Source of the DNA: Glutamicibacter mishrai | Lineage (GTDB): Bacteria; Actinomycetota; Actinomycetes; Actinomycetales; Micrococcaceae | Direction: 5' to 3' | Length of the DNA: 64,000 nucleotides | Assembly: GCF_012221945.1 (NCBI RefSeq) | Contig: NZ_CP032549.1 | Location: 2,728,001 to 2,792,000, forward strand | Part shown: positions 8,959 to 17,439 of the stretch, in pieces | Layout of the letters: the number at the start of each line of letters is the position of its first letter | Numbering within the stretch: position 1 is the first letter of the stretch | The notes under the pieces: model-generated | Database searches by the model: none | What the model was told of the DNA's origin: nothing | What the model saw: the letters and a program-made list of their open reading frames with translations, nothing else | Made by a program: the position numbers and the translations under genes

Positions 8959-10032
8959 GTGAAACTTGTTATCGACGCACGATACACCCGCATTACCCAC
9001 CATGACGGAATCAGCCGATACACTGCCGGCTTGATCGCCGCTGCCAGCAAGTTGGCAGACGTCACCATGCTCATTAACGACCCCCGCCAGCTGGCCATGC
9101 TGCCCGAGGTGCCCTACCTGAAGATCTCTGCTCCAACCAGCGTGCTCGAACCCTTTGTCGCCTTGCAGATCAACAAGCTCTATGCCGACGTGGTGTTTTC
9201 CCCTATGCAAACCATGGGGACTTTGGGCAGGAACTTCCCGGTCATTTTGACGCTTCACGACCTGATCTACTACGCGCATCCGCACGCGCCGAAATTCCTT
9301 CCGGCACCGATCAGGATCGGCTGGTTCCTGTTCCATCAGGTCTACTGGCCGCAACGCCTGCTCCTGAACCGGGCTGACGCGGTGGCAACCGTCTCCAATA
9401 CGACCGCAGGCCTGATGCGAAAGCATCGTCTGACCAAGAAACACATCGGGCTGGTATCCAATGCACCCACCGGTGGCTTTGCGCGACGCGATCCGGAAAA
9501 CAAGCCCCAGAAGACCCTGCTCTACATGGGGTCCTTCATGGAGTACAAGAACGTCGAGACCCTGATCCGGGCCATGGAATACCTCCCGGATTATGAGTTG
9601 CATCTGCTCAGCGGCATCAAGGAACCTCGACGCCAGGAGCTCACGGAATTGATTCCGGCCGGGGCAAAAATCCTGTTCCACAATGGCGTGAGCGATCAGG
9701 AATATGAGCAACTGCTCAGCGAGTGCACTGCCTTGGTGACGCTCTCGCGAGAAGAAGGCTACGGACTGCCGTTGGTGGAAGCCATGAGCATGGGTACCCC
9801 CGTGGTAGTCACTGATATGCCGATCTTCCGTGAAGTAGCTGAGGAAGCTGCGCTGTACGCATCGCCCGATGACGCTCCAGGATTTGCCGAGCAGGTGCGC
9901 ACGTTGGCTGATCCGGCTACCTGGAAAGAATTTTCTCAACGCGCGGTTCAACGCGCGGAACACTACTCCTGGGAACGCTCTGCTCAGCAGCTGCTGGAAT
10001 TAGCCAAGTATGCGTCAGATCACAGGAAATAA
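8959..10032 (+). CDS. Glycosyltransferase family 4/1
   Basis: GT-B fold glycosyltransferase of 357 residues using a nucleotide-sugar donor. The N-terminus MKLVIDARYTR....GISRYT is the usual acceptor-domain start. The C-terminal half carries EEGYGLPLVEAMSMGTPVV, the E-x7-E donor-site motif. The GTG at 8959 is used; no other start fits. It lies 43 bases after the MFS gene on the same strand and may be co-transcribed. A 404-codon open frame on the opposite strand (8749-9963) has no family features and is treated as a shadow. Sugar and acceptor are unknown; cell-surface polysaccharide or glycolipid synthesis is the usual role. Confidence 0.82.
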   Translation: MKLVIDARYTRITHHDGISRYTAGLIAAASKLADVTMLINDPRQLAMLPEVPYLKISAPTSVLEPFVALQINKLYADVVFSPMQTMGTLGRNFPVILTLHDLIYYAHPHAPKFLPAPIRIGWFLFHQVYWPQRLLLNRADAVATVSNTTAGLMRKHRLTKKHIGLVSNAPTGGFARRDPENKPQKTLLYMGSFMEYKNVETLIRAMEYLPDYELHLLSGIKEPRRQELTELIPAGAKILFHNGVSDQEYEQLLSECTALVTLSREEGYGLPLVEAMSMGTPVVVTDMPIFREVAEEAALYASPDDAPGFAEQVRTLADPATWKEFSQRAVQRAEHYSWERSAQQLLELAKYASDHRK

Positions 10033-10127
10033 GTTCAGGATTCGTCGAGTGGGCGGCAAATTGAAACAGGGTTAAATCGCGGAAAATTAGCGAGAAAACA
10101 AGCCCTATCCGTCGAGCGGCTGCCGAT

Positions 10128-10157
10128 TTGAAAACCTGACTTGGCCAGTGCTAAAGT
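10128..10157 (+). promoter_or_regulatory. Probable tRNA-Asn promoter
   Basis: TTGAAA (10128-10133) and TAAAGT (10152-10157) are separated by 18 bases and end 14 bases before the mature tRNA. Spacing and position fit a housekeeping sigma promoter. Confidence 0.4.
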
Positions 10158-10171
10158 ATTACTCGTTGCAT

Positions 10172-10244
10172 TCCTCCATAGCTCAATTGGCAGAGCATTC
10201 GACTGTTAATCGAAGGGTTACTGGTTCAAGTCCAGTTGGAGGAG
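10172..10244 (+). tRNA. tRNA-Asn (anticodon GTT)
   Basis: A 73-base cloverleaf. The acceptor stem TCCTCCA (10172-10178) pairs with TGGAGGA (10237-10243); the anticodon loop is CTGTTAA with GTT; the T arm is ACTGG-TTCAAGT-CCAGT; the discriminator is G. The 3' CCA is not encoded. A terminator hairpin follows immediately. Confidence 0.95.
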
Positions 10245-10256
10245 CTCATAGAATAA

Positions 10257-10287
10257 TCCCGGCTCGCGTAAGCGAGTCGGGATTTTT
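10257..10287 (+). terminator. Terminator after tRNA-Asn
   Basis: GC-rich stem TCCCGGCTCGC / GCGAGTCGGGA (one mismatch) with loop GTAA, followed by TTTTT at 10283-10287. Confidence 0.85.
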
Positions 10288-10408
10288 CGTTTGCGAGGTG
10301 GAAGCTTGAAGATTCAGGCGGCGGGCTGAACTATGAAACAGGGCGGAAGCCTTCACTGCTGGCTGTGCACATCCTTGACGACGTAGCAAGAATCCATCAC
10401 GTAGCGGC

Positions 10409-11368
10409 CTAACGGCGCTTGCGGATTTTCGGGATCCAGCAGGAAACATTGTTCCGGTAGGACCGGAACTCGTCGCCAAAACTCTCTTCGAGATTGGCTT
10501 CCTCCGATGGCCTCACCAGCCAATTCCAGAGCAGCGATCCCGCGAACGCGTAAATGACGACAAGCCAGGAGCTCGCCACTAGCCCCACCGCCATGCCCTG
10601 GACGATTCCAGCGACAGCCATTGGGTTTCGTACGAAAACGTAGGGGCCGGAAATGACCAAGCGGTTCGGCATCGCGGACGGCAAGGGCGTTCCTTGCCCA
10701 CGGGTGGACATGGTCACAGCAGACCAAATGCCCAAGCAGCTAGCCAACACCAACACGCAGATCCCGAAGATCCGAGTCCAAAGTGCGAAGTCGACTGCCA
10801 AGCCCAAGCGCTGCTCTGCCTGGATGATTATCGCCGGAATGATGCACAAGAACACTAGCCAAAAGAGGATCAGCTGCCTTATGGTGCGCGACAGATGGCT
10901 TCGGGCAGCTTGCGAAGGCGCGGGGCGAAACGCGAAAGGGCCTCGCAACAACAACTCGGTCGGGATCCGCCCTAGCAGAAGCTGCGTGCCGGCAAGAACG
11001 GAGCAGACCGAGGATGCAATCATCAGCAGCGCGCCATAACCAGCTGTTCGGGTGACCAGGGAATAGGCAAGGAGCCCGAAGGTGACAATGAGAATCCAGG
11101 GGACAACGATCCAGACGGTCCGCCGCAACCCGCAAGCGACCAGCAGGGAACCAACGACAAAGAGGGGCATGTCGAACCATGCGATTAGCCCCGCTGGCAA
11201 ATCGCCAAGGGTGGTTGCGCGAATCTCGTCGAGGGTGAAAACGCCAATCCACCAGCATGCTCCAGCCAGCGCTTGGAGCGCAAAGTAGCAACGAGACCAG
11301 ATGTGTGGCCAAGGCCGGGCTGGTGAGCTCCGACCTTCCTCTTCGTCCCGATGTGTGGCGTCCTGCAT
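10409..11368 (-). CDS. Isoprenylcysteine/phospholipid methyltransferase-like membrane protein
   Basis: Integral membrane protein of 319 residues with about seven hydrophobic segments and a C-terminal PEMT/ICMT methyltransferase signature: GPYVFVRNPM, then RPSEEANLEESFGDEFRSYR and a final CWIPKIR. These elements form the SAM pocket in isoprenylcysteine methyltransferases. In bacteria this family methylates unknown lipids or small molecules, so the substrate is not assigned. The ATG at 11368 has AAGG 8 bases upstream. The N-terminal half holds extra membrane segments beyond the minimal domain. It is a single gene, converging on the tRNA-Asn terminator. Confidence 0.78.
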   Translation of the reverse strand: MQDATHRDEEEGRSSPARPWPHIWSRCYFALQALAGACWWIGVFTLDEIRATTLGDLPAGLIAWFDMPLFVVGSLLVACGLRRTVWIVVPWILIVTFGLLAYSLVTRTAGYGALLMIASSVCSVLAGTQLLLGRIPTELLLRGPFAFRPAPSQAARSHLSRTIRQLILFWLVFLCIIPAIIIQAEQRLGLAVDFALWTRIFGICVLVLASCLGIWSAVTMSTRGQGTPLPSAMPNRLVISGPYVFVRNPMAVAGIVQGMAVGLVASSWLVVIYAFAGSLLWNWLVRPSEEANLEESFGDEFRSYRNNVSCWIPKIRKRR

Positions 11369-11858
11369 GGGATAACCTTACGTCCGCTTAAGGGCGAAGA
11401 ATCGCAGCAGCGGCAGCAAGGTACCTTGATATGCATCAGTCGACTCAATGAACTTTGCGCAAACCCCAAGCATCGCCGAGGGTACGTGCAACACGAAATC
11501 GAGTTGGCAAGCTTCGGAGGATTCTTGCAGTATCAGCCGCTGGGGCTTCGCATGATGTTGCGTGCAGAGTTGGTGGAAGCCACCAGCGTCAGATCTGCCG
11601 TGCAAAGTGAATCGGAGCGGTTCTTTCGTCCCGAAATTGAGCTCGGAGAAACAACTAATTTGAAGTGGTTACCCGGCAAAGGCTGGATCTCCTATAACCT
11701 CAGGTGATTAGACGATAGACTTTCGAATCGTTAACAGTTACACCCACAGCATGAGTTTGGGCTATGGGTTTTACGCCTGAAGACTGAGTCGTTTGGGGCA
11801 ACCGGGGTGTTAGCGTGAGATACGTCGGTTGCTGCGCGATCGAGAATATGGAGAAACC
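11369..11858. other. 490-base stretch without a convincing gene
   Basis: Two overlapping small frames exist: plus 11351-11707 (118 codons) and minus 11378-11605 (75 codons). Neither has a clear ribosome-binding site or a recognisable family. The plus frame ends in a plausible soluble segment (NLKWLPGKGWISYN), so a small or decayed gene cannot be excluded. The final 150 bases should hold the promoter of the holin-like gene at 11859. Confidence 0.35.
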
Positions 11859-12698
11859 ATGACTGAAGCTGAATCGACGCAAGCTGACGAAAGCCTAAAG
11901 TCGAGCGTCAAGAGTGCGAAGGCGCAGGTTGATGGACTCAAGGAGCTTGTTCCACAACAGCTCTCAGACGAAGTCAAGCTGGCGACGACCGTACTTAAGG
12001 GCAAAGGAATCAGCCTTGGCATGGCAGCTGCACTTGCAGGTGCTGCACTCGTCGTGGTTTTGCTTTTTGTGATTGCCGTCGTAGTGACCTTGGTAAACGT
12101 TCTGGCTATCTGGCTACCTGGATGGGCCGCAGCACTGATTGTTGCCGGCTTCTTCCTGCTGGTCGCAGCCATCTTGGGCTTGGTGGGATACGCCAAGGTG
12201 AAGAAGGCTCTGCCGTTGAAGCCAGAAGCAGCAATTAGAGGTATTCGCCATGACTTGGGTGTGCTCAAGGATGGCAGCGAGTTCGACGTCAGCACGCTCG
12301 ACGAACCGCTGAAGAAGAAGTCTGATGAAGACGAAGATAGCGACAAGAAGAAGGAACCAAAGCCGCCAGCACCAAGCGCTGACGAACTGATCCTTCGGAC
12401 CCGCCGTCGTCGTCGCCAGATTCAGGCACTGCGTGACAACCTTGGTGAGAGCGTCCAGGCGCCTCTGGCCAAGATCGACAAAGTACGTTCCTTTACGCAA
12501 AGCGCTGGAGACAAAGTTTCCGGTGCGGCGGCCAAGGCTCGTGGATTCGTTCGACCAGCGTCTTCGGCTTCCGAAGATCAATCGGAGGCTGACAGAGCCA
12601 GCGGTCAACGCTTAGAGCAGGCACGTCCGTACCTGGTGATGGCTGGTTCAACGCTGGCACTGGGTGCAGTAATTCGCGCTCTATTCAAGCGCTCCTAA
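11859..12698 (+). CDS. Actinobacterial Holin-X family protein with DUF3618-like C-terminus
   Basis: 279-residue membrane protein. Residues about 15-130 match the actinobacterial Holin-X/holin superfamily III pattern: a polar lead-in (LKELVPQQLSDEVKLA), two hydrophobic hairpin segments and a V.KALPLKPEAAIRGIRHD tail. After a Lys/Glu-rich linker, the segment ADELILRTRRRRRQIQALRDNL resembles the short DUF3618 domain, which is often a separate neighbouring gene. One more hydrophobic segment (PYLVMAGSTLALGAVIRAL) ends the protein. The ATG at 11859 has GGAG 7 bases upstream; ten earlier in-frame codons are discarded. These chromosomal holin-like proteins are not phage lysis genes, and their role in the envelope is unknown. 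Confidence 0.72.
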   Translation: MTEAESTQADESLKSSVKSAKAQVDGLKELVPQQLSDEVKLATTVLKGKGISLGMAAALAGAALVVVLLFVIAVVVTLVNVLAIWLPGWAAALIVAGFFLLVAAILGLVGYAKVKKALPLKPEAAIRGIRHDLGVLKDGSEFDVSTLDEPLKKKSDEDEDSDKKKEPKPPAPSADELILRTRRRRRQIQALRDNLGESVQAPLAKIDKVRSFTQSAGDKVSGAAAKARGFVRPASSASEDQSEADRASGQRLEQARPYLVMAGSTLALGAVIRALFKRS

Positions 12699-12707
12699 GT
12701 TTTCGAC

Positions 12708-12754
12708 TGACGGGGCGGCGCTACAGCGCCTATTGGAACTGGGCTGCCCCGTCA
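12708..12754. repeat. Stem-loop between the holin-like and DMT genes
   Basis: Arms beginning TGACGGGGC (12708) and ending GCCCCGTCA (12754) form a long stem around an inner GCGC-TACA-GCGC hairpin. No T-run follows, so it may be a Rho-type terminator or an mRNA-stabilising element. Confidence 0.4.
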
Positions 12755-12787
12755 TGTACGAAGAATTTAGGTTAGAAAGGCACTGAC

Positions 12788-13693
12788 ATGGTCTGGATCG
12801 CTATTGCGGCGGCACTATGCAGTGCCTTTTGTCTTGCCTTCGGTGCCCATTTCCAATCCATCGCAGTACGCAATTCGGTCGATGGACTGGAACTGACACT
12901 CAAGAACGCAGGAAAGCTCGCCACCAATAAGGGATGGATGGGCGGACTGCTGCTCATGATCCTGGGCATGGCGCTCAATGTTTTCGCTTTGGCTAGCGCC
13001 CCGTTGACAGTGGTGCAGCCAATTGGCGCAATCGCACTGGTTATTACCGCTATGGTGAATGCCAAGGAAACCGACATCACCATGAACCGCCCCACGGTGA
13101 TGGCGATCATCAGCTGCATGCTCGGTTCGGTCGGCTTCGTCCTTCTGGCAGTGACAGCAACCAATAGTAACCATGCAGTAACCGAAGCCCAGTCACATCT
13201 GATCGAATTGATCCTCGCTGGAGTGGTCGCCATCGTGGGATTGGCCACGATCCTGTTCCATCGAAAGCTCGGAGCGATCTTCTTCATCGTTGGCGCCGGC
13301 GTGCTCTTCGGATTCGTTGCGGTGCTGGTGCGAACCATTTCCATCGCTGTGCTGGGCATCGGCAATAGCAGCTTCCTGCAGTTGCCATGGATCGCTGGCC
13401 TGGCCGTTATCGTCGCAGGTCTCCTGGGGTCCTATTTCGTGCAAAAAGCCTACTCAAAGGGCCCTCCCGAGCTGGTGATTGCGGGTTTGACCGTGATTGA
13501 CCCAATTATCGGCATCGTCATTGGTGCCAGCATCCTCGGCGAATTGCGCCCCGATGTCCCGATGTTGGTAACGGTGCTGATGCTGGTGGCGGCCGCGTTG
13601 GCTATCGTCGGTGTAGCGGCCCTGTCTCGCCATCACCCGGACGTGATCGAGCGACGCAACCAAGCCGAAGCTGACAAACAACTGCCAGAGTAG
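12788..13693 (+). CDS. DMT-superfamily transporter (NIPA-like)
   Basis: 301-residue protein with nine or ten hydrophobic helices and a short charged C-terminus (SRHHPDVIERRNQAE). The pattern resembles the NIPA magnesium-transporter branch of the drug/metabolite superfamily: a first helix with AFGAHFQSIAVR, a LASAPLTVVQPIGAIALVI block and a later GPPELVIAGLTVIDPIIGI repeat. The ATG at 12788 has AAAGG 7 bases upstream. It is followed after about 60 bases by a glycosyltransferase on the same strand. Substrate unproven; magnesium or another divalent cation is the family-based guess. Confidence 0.7.
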   Translation: MVWIAIAAALCSAFCLAFGAHFQSIAVRNSVDGLELTLKNAGKLATNKGWMGGLLLMILGMALNVFALASAPLTVVQPIGAIALVITAMVNAKETDITMNRPTVMAIISCMLGSVGFVLLAVTATNSNHAVTEAQSHLIELILAGVVAIVGLATILFHRKLGAIFFIVGAGVLFGFVAVLVRTISIAVLGIGNSSFLQLPWIAGLAVIVAGLLGSYFVQKAYSKGPPELVIAGLTVIDPIIGIVIGASILGELRPDVPMLVTVLMLVAAALAIVGVAALSRHHPDVIERRNQAEADKQLPE

Positions 13694-13757
13694 AAATAGA
13701 CTGAAGATCCAGACTTTTTCACCAAACCAAAATTCTTGTGAACGACTAAGGATGCCC

Positions 13758-14939
13758 GTGGCCGAGGAAAAACCACTGACCATTGTCATTGCAGCTGATA
13801 CCTATCCGCCTGATGTGAATGGCGCAGCGATGTTTTGCTACCGGCTCGCTACCGAAATGCATGCCCGTGGCCACCGGGTGCACGTGCTTGCGGTGCGTGG
13901 CGATAAGGGCAAGACCTTCACTGAAATCCGCGACGAGGCTATCGTGCACCGTCTGGAGTCGCATTCGGTGCCGACTCATGAATACTTCCGAATCGTCTTC
14001 CCCTGGGAAGCGAACAAGCAGATCGACAAGCTGCTGGCCGAGATCAAACCGGATGTCATCCACGCGCAAAGCCATTACATGATCGGCCAGCGCTCAATTG
14101 GGTGGGCTCGCAAGAACAAGGTCCGTTCCGTGGCCACGAACCACTTCATGCCCGAAAACCTTGATCCATTCCTGCCATTCCCGCGCTGGTTCAAGCGCAT
14201 TGTTGCGCATAATTCCTGGAAGGATATGGGCAAGATCTTCGGCCGCGCCAGCGCCGTGACTACGCCAACCCCCTTGGCTGCCAAGGCTATGCGCGAGCGG
14301 GCAAAGCTGATGAACGTGCTGCCGCTGTCCAACGGCATCGAGGTCGGCAACTATGAACTGGCACCGGGGGAGCAGATCATCAAGAATGACTTCCCGACGA
14401 TTCTTTTCGCCGGCCGACTGGCGGTTGAGAAGAATATCAACGAACTGATTGAAGCTCTGCCGCTGATGCGTGAAGTTCCCAATGCCATCATCGAGATTGT
14501 CGGCGGCGGCGAGCAGCGCAGCCACCTGGAAAAGATCGCTGACGAGTTGGGCATCCGAGACCGCGTGCGTTTCCTTGGCCATGTCAGCGATGAGGAATTG
14601 CGCCAGGCATATTTGCGCTGTGACGTGTTCTGCCAGCCGGGTACCGCTGAGTTGCAGTCTCTGGTCACTCTCGAAGCGCTCTCTGCCTCGAAGCCTGTCG
14701 TCTTGGCCAATGCCATGGCGTTGCCGCACCTGGTTGATGAAGGCGTCAACGGGTACATGTTCAAGCCGGGGGATCGAGAAGATCTGGCACAGAAGCTTGA
14801 CCGGATCTTGTCCATGGACGAAGCGCAGCGATTGAAGTTCGGCGAGGCCGGTCACCGCAAGGTGCTGAACCACGCGCAGAAGAAAACCATGGACTCCTTC
14901 GAAGCGCTGTATCGTGGCGAAGAGGTTTCAACCCACTAA
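13758..14939 (+). CDS. Glycosyltransferase family 4 (glycolipid mannosyl/glucosyltransferase type)
   Basis: GT-B glycosyltransferase of about 393 residues. The N-terminus ADTYPPDVNGAAMFCYRLA is typical of GT4 enzymes that glycosylate diacylglycerol or phosphoinositides. The C-terminal donor site reads FCQPGTAELQSLVTLEALSASKPVV. AAGG at 13748-13751 abuts the ATG at 13752 but is 6 bases from the GTG at 13758, so the GTG is preferred; the difference is two residues. It follows the DMT transporter gene. Membrane glycolipid synthesis is a reasonable inference; donor and acceptor are not determined. Confidence 0.8.
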   Translation: MAEEKPLTIVIAADTYPPDVNGAAMFCYRLATEMHARGHRVHVLAVRGDKGKTFTEIRDEAIVHRLESHSVPTHEYFRIVFPWEANKQIDKLLAEIKPDVIHAQSHYMIGQRSIGWARKNKVRSVATNHFMPENLDPFLPFPRWFKRIVAHNSWKDMGKIFGRASAVTTPTPLAAKAMRERAKLMNVLPLSNGIEVGNYELAPGEQIIKNDFPTILFAGRLAVEKNINELIEALPLMREVPNAIIEIVGGGEQRSHLEKIADELGIRDRVRFLGHVSDEELRQAYLRCDVFCQPGTAELQSLVTLEALSASKPVVLANAMALPHLVDEGVNGYMFKPGDREDLAQKLDRILSMDEAQRLKFGEAGHRKVLNHAQKKTMDSFEALYRGEEVSTH

Positions 14940-15037
14940 TGCGGATGACGGGCAGCGGTGAGCCAAATCGGTGTTTCGGCTCGTGATGCCCTAGAATATT
15001 TCGAGTGTGGTTACGGCTTCGTGCTGCGAACGCATGT

Positions 15038-15114
<77 letters not shown>

Positions 15115-15119
15115 AGGCA

Positions 15120-15164
15120 AATCGCCCGATAACTTGTGTCAACGAGTTATCGGGCGATTTTCTT
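15120..15164 (+). terminator. Terminator after the CAT tRNA
   Basis: Perfect 15-bp stem AATCGCCCGATAACT / AGTTATCGGGCGATT with a 10-base loop, followed by TTCTT. It also separates the tRNA from the convergent small membrane protein gene. Confidence 0.85.
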
Positions 15165-15168
15165 GTGT

Positions 15169-15480
15169 TCAGTTCAGCGGATCTTCCGGGTGTGGCTTCC
15201 CTGCATGCTGGATAGTTCCAGGACGGGAGTCCGGGTCTTTGCCCATGACCATGTTTTCGATGGTGATGCCGGCATCGCCCAGCGGTTCAAAGCCTTGGCG
15301 AAGATTGCCCTGGCGTCGCGCGAGAATGAGGCGGCGGATGAGGCCTGCAGCCGCGGCGAGCGGGAATACTATCCAGGGGATGATCCCGAAGTTCGTTCTT
15401 GTATCGTCGTCCGAGAGCCCGTAGATCACGCCAAGCAACAGGATCACGACGCACACTGTTATGGCTAACGCTTTTTTCAT
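15169..15480 (-). CDS. Small two-helix membrane protein
   Basis: 103-residue protein of unknown function. Two hydrophobic segments (KALAITVCVVILLLGVIYGL and FGIIPWIVFPLAAAAGLIRR) are followed by a polar tail rich in Gly, Pro and charged residues. The frame stays open to 15696, but the upstream part is non-hydrophobic and overlaps the LytM gene. The ATG at 15480 has GGAG 6 bases upstream, so it is preferred. Its start lies about 55 bases after the stop of the upstream LytM-like gene on the same strand, so the two may be one transcript. Confidence 0.6.
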   Translation of the reverse strand: MKKALAITVCVVILLLGVIYGLSDDDTRTNFGIIPWIVFPLAAAAGLIRRLILARRQGNLRQGFEPLGDAGITIENMVMGKDPDSRPGTIQHAGKPHPEDPLN

Positions 15481-15536
15481 CGCCCGCTCCAGCCGATCTA
15501 CTCTCCAGGTGCCTTCATCGTACCGGGCCGGGCCTG

Positions 15537-16076
15537 TTATTGCTCCAGCGGCAACAGGATTGACGGGCGCATATCCCGGATCAGCAGAACCGGATCGATA
15601 TATTCGCCATTCAAACGCACGCCCCAGTGGATGCACCGGGATGAGCAATGAGCTCCGGTAGACACCGTTCCCACGTGAGCTCCGGCAGCCACCCAATCGC
15701 CCACCTCCGCCTCCGAGGTGACCGGTTCGAGACTGGTCTTGAATCCGTTGCCGTGATCAATGACCATCACAGGGCGGTCGACGATTCTCGATGCGAAAGT
15801 CACCTGCCCTCGCTGTGGAGCGAAGACCTTATCTCCTTCGGCGGCGGCGAGATCGACGCCGCGGTGCCCGGGGAGCCAGTTCTCGGCCGGCTTGTCAAAG
15901 GGCTCGGCGATCCTTGGTTCACCCGCCAACGGCCATCGCCAGCCATCGGCCGTTCTCAGTGCAGACGGAATCTGCGGCGGAGGCTGTTGTGCCGTTGACG
16001 CCCCGGTTGCAAACAGGATCACTCCCACGGTGAGCGCCAGAAGCTTGGCTGGTTTCAGTGCCGGATGAGTTTTCAT
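15537..16076 (-). CDS. Secreted LytM/M23-like peptidase with altered zinc site
   Basis: 179-residue exported protein of the M23 (LytM) fold. Residues 1-29 form a signal peptide ending ATGASTA-QQ. The mature domain has GHRGVDLAA with His71 and Asp75, the first metal motif (HxxxD). The second metal motif, normally HxH, reads C148-I-H150, so one zinc/catalytic histidine is replaced by Cys, with another Cys at 144. Such forms occur in actinobacteria and may activate other murein hydrolases rather than cut peptides. The frame is open to 16349, but the signal peptide fixes the ATG at 16076; only a weak AAGA precedes it. It is divergent from rpsB, a common actinobacterial arrangement. Confidence 0.8.
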   Translation of the reverse strand: MKTHPALKPAKLLALTVGVILFATGASTAQQPPPQIPSALRTADGWRWPLAGEPRIAEPFDKPAENWLPGHRGVDLAAAEGDKVFAPQRGQVTFASRIVDRPVMVIDHGNGFKTSLEPVTSEAEVGDWVAAGAHVGTVSTGAHCSSRCIHWGVRLNGEYIDPVLLIRDMRPSILLPLEQ

Positions 16077-16469
16077 TCTTATAGCGTGGAATGAAGCGGG
16101 AGGCAGATAGCGAAAAATGCGTCGGATTGTGGGTAAGCCGATGGGCTCTAGATCACGGTTCTGCGTGCTGTGAGAACCAATGCGTGTAGTACACTTGAAA
16201 CAGCAGTTTCCTGTCATAGGTGTGTCCAAAATTGGATGCAACGGGCAAGAGACTGACTTCGCGTATGAGGTTCCACGGTCAAAATGGCTGTGGCCTGAGG
16301 TTCCAGTGGTCCGAGAGAATCGGTGGACCGACGGCGAGATGCCAAGCATCTTCGGCCCTCATGCTAGGGCGGATATCCACAATGGCTATCTGCATCAACC
16401 CGAACAACCAAGAGCAGTTACCGCGGGCGCACCTGTGCCCGGTCCGCCACTGCTGAAAGGAGTTGCGAC
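16077..16469 (+). promoter_or_regulatory. Upstream region and probable structured leader of rpsB
   Basis: 393 bases without a gene. A -10-like TACACT (16190-16195) would give a leader of about 270 bases. That leader contains several short hairpins (around 16331-16356, 16355-16370 and 16430-16446) and a 10-base direct repeat TGAGGTTCCA (16266-16275, 16296-16305). Ribosomal-protein leaders often bind the encoded protein to limit translation; an S2-binding role here is inferred only. The divergent LytM promoter must also lie here. Confidence 0.4.
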
Positions 16470-17294
16470 ATGCCAGTCGTAACCATGCGAGAGCTGCTTG
16501 ACAGCGGCGTCCACTTCGGCCACCAGACCCGTCGCTGGAACCCAAAGATGAAGCGCTTCATCTTCACCGAGCGCAACGGCATCTACATCATCGACCTGCA
16601 GCAGTCGCTGTCGTTCATCGACCGCGCTTACGAGTTCGTGAAGCAGACTGTTGCTCACGGCGGCACCGTGCTGTTCGTTGGTACCAAGAAGCAGGCTCAG
16701 GAATCCATTGCTGAGCAGGCTAACCGCGTTGGCCAGCCATACGTGAACCAGCGTTGGCTCGGCGGTATGCTGACCAACTTCCAGACCGTTTCCAAGCGCG
16801 TTCAGCGCATGAAGGAACTGGAAGAGATCAACTTCGAGGACGTTGCTGGCTCGGGCCACACCAAGAAGGAACTGCTGCTGCTGAAGCGCGAGCTGACCAA
16901 GCTGCAGAACAACCTCGGTGGTATCCGTAACCTGACCCGCACCCCTTCCGCTATCTGGATCGTTGACACCAAGAAGGAACACTTGGCTATCGACGAAGCT
17001 CAGAAGCTGGGCATCCCAGTTGTTGCCATCTTGGACACCAACTGCGATCCAGACGAAGTTACCTACCCAATCCCAGGCAACGACGACGCTATCCGCTCCG
17101 TCAACCTGCTGACCCGCGTTGTTGCTGACGCTGTGGCTGAAGGCCTCATCGCCAAGAACAACAAGGCTGCAGGTAAGTCTGAGGGTGCCGCTGAGCCACT
17201 GGCTGAGTGGGAGCGCGAACTGCTTGAGGGCGAGAAGGCCAAGGCTGAGGCTCCTGCTGAGGAAGCTGCAACCGAGGCTCCAGAAGCCAAGTAG
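16470..17294 (+). CDS. rpsB: 30S ribosomal protein S2
   Basis: Structural protein of the small ribosomal subunit, 274 residues. It begins [27 protein letters not shown], and family blocks [10 protein letters not shown] and [19 protein letters not shown] are intact. The last 40 residues are an Ala/Glu-rich actinobacterial tail. AAAGGAG lies 8 bases before the ATG. Codons are strongly biased toward the C-ending highly expressed set. A strong hairpin at 17363-17400 separates it from tsf. Confidence 0.99.
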   Translation: MPVVTMRELLDSGVHFGHQTRRWNPKMKRFIFTERNGIYIIDLQQSLSFIDRAYEFVKQTVAHGGTVLFVGTKKQAQESIAEQANRVGQPYVNQRWLGGMLTNFQTVSKRVQRMKELEEINFEDVAGSGHTKKELLLLKRELTKLQNNLGGIRNLTRTPSAIWIVDTKKEHLAIDEAQKLGIPVVAILDTNCDPDEVTYPIPGNDDAIRSVNLLTRVVADAVAEGLIAKNNKAAGKSEGAAEPLAEWERELLEGEKAKAEAPAEEAATEAPEAK

Positions 17295-17362
17295 TCACCT
17301 GCGTGACTCTAAGAGTTTGCCTTGAGACACTAGCGTGTTGATTGAGGCGAGCTCTGCCAAGT

Positions 17363-17400
17363 CTTGTGGGACGGGCCGGAGAACCGACCCGTCCCACAAG
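17363..17400 (+). promoter_or_regulatory. rpsB-tsf intergenic hairpin (attenuator or processing site)
   Basis: 17-bp stem with one mismatch and loop AGAA, ending 39 bases before the tsf start and without a T-run. It is probably a partial terminator or RNase site that sets the S2:EF-Ts ratio. Confidence 0.55.
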
Positions 17401-17439
17401 CAAATCAAACTTGAAACTCCTAGCTGAATGGGATTGCAC

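Noticed and set aside
8749..9963. 404-codon open frame opposite the glycosyltransferase
   Set aside because: The plus-strand glycosyltransferase has its donor-site motif and proper ends; the minus frame shows none.
11859..12698. Prophage indicated by a holin
   Set aside because: The protein is the chromosomal Holin-X family; no lysin, capsid, integrase or other phage gene is nearby.
12708..12754. Stem-loop as intrinsic terminator or magnesium riboswitch before the NIPA-like gene
   Set aside because: No T-run follows, and the element is far too short and simple for an M-box riboswitch.
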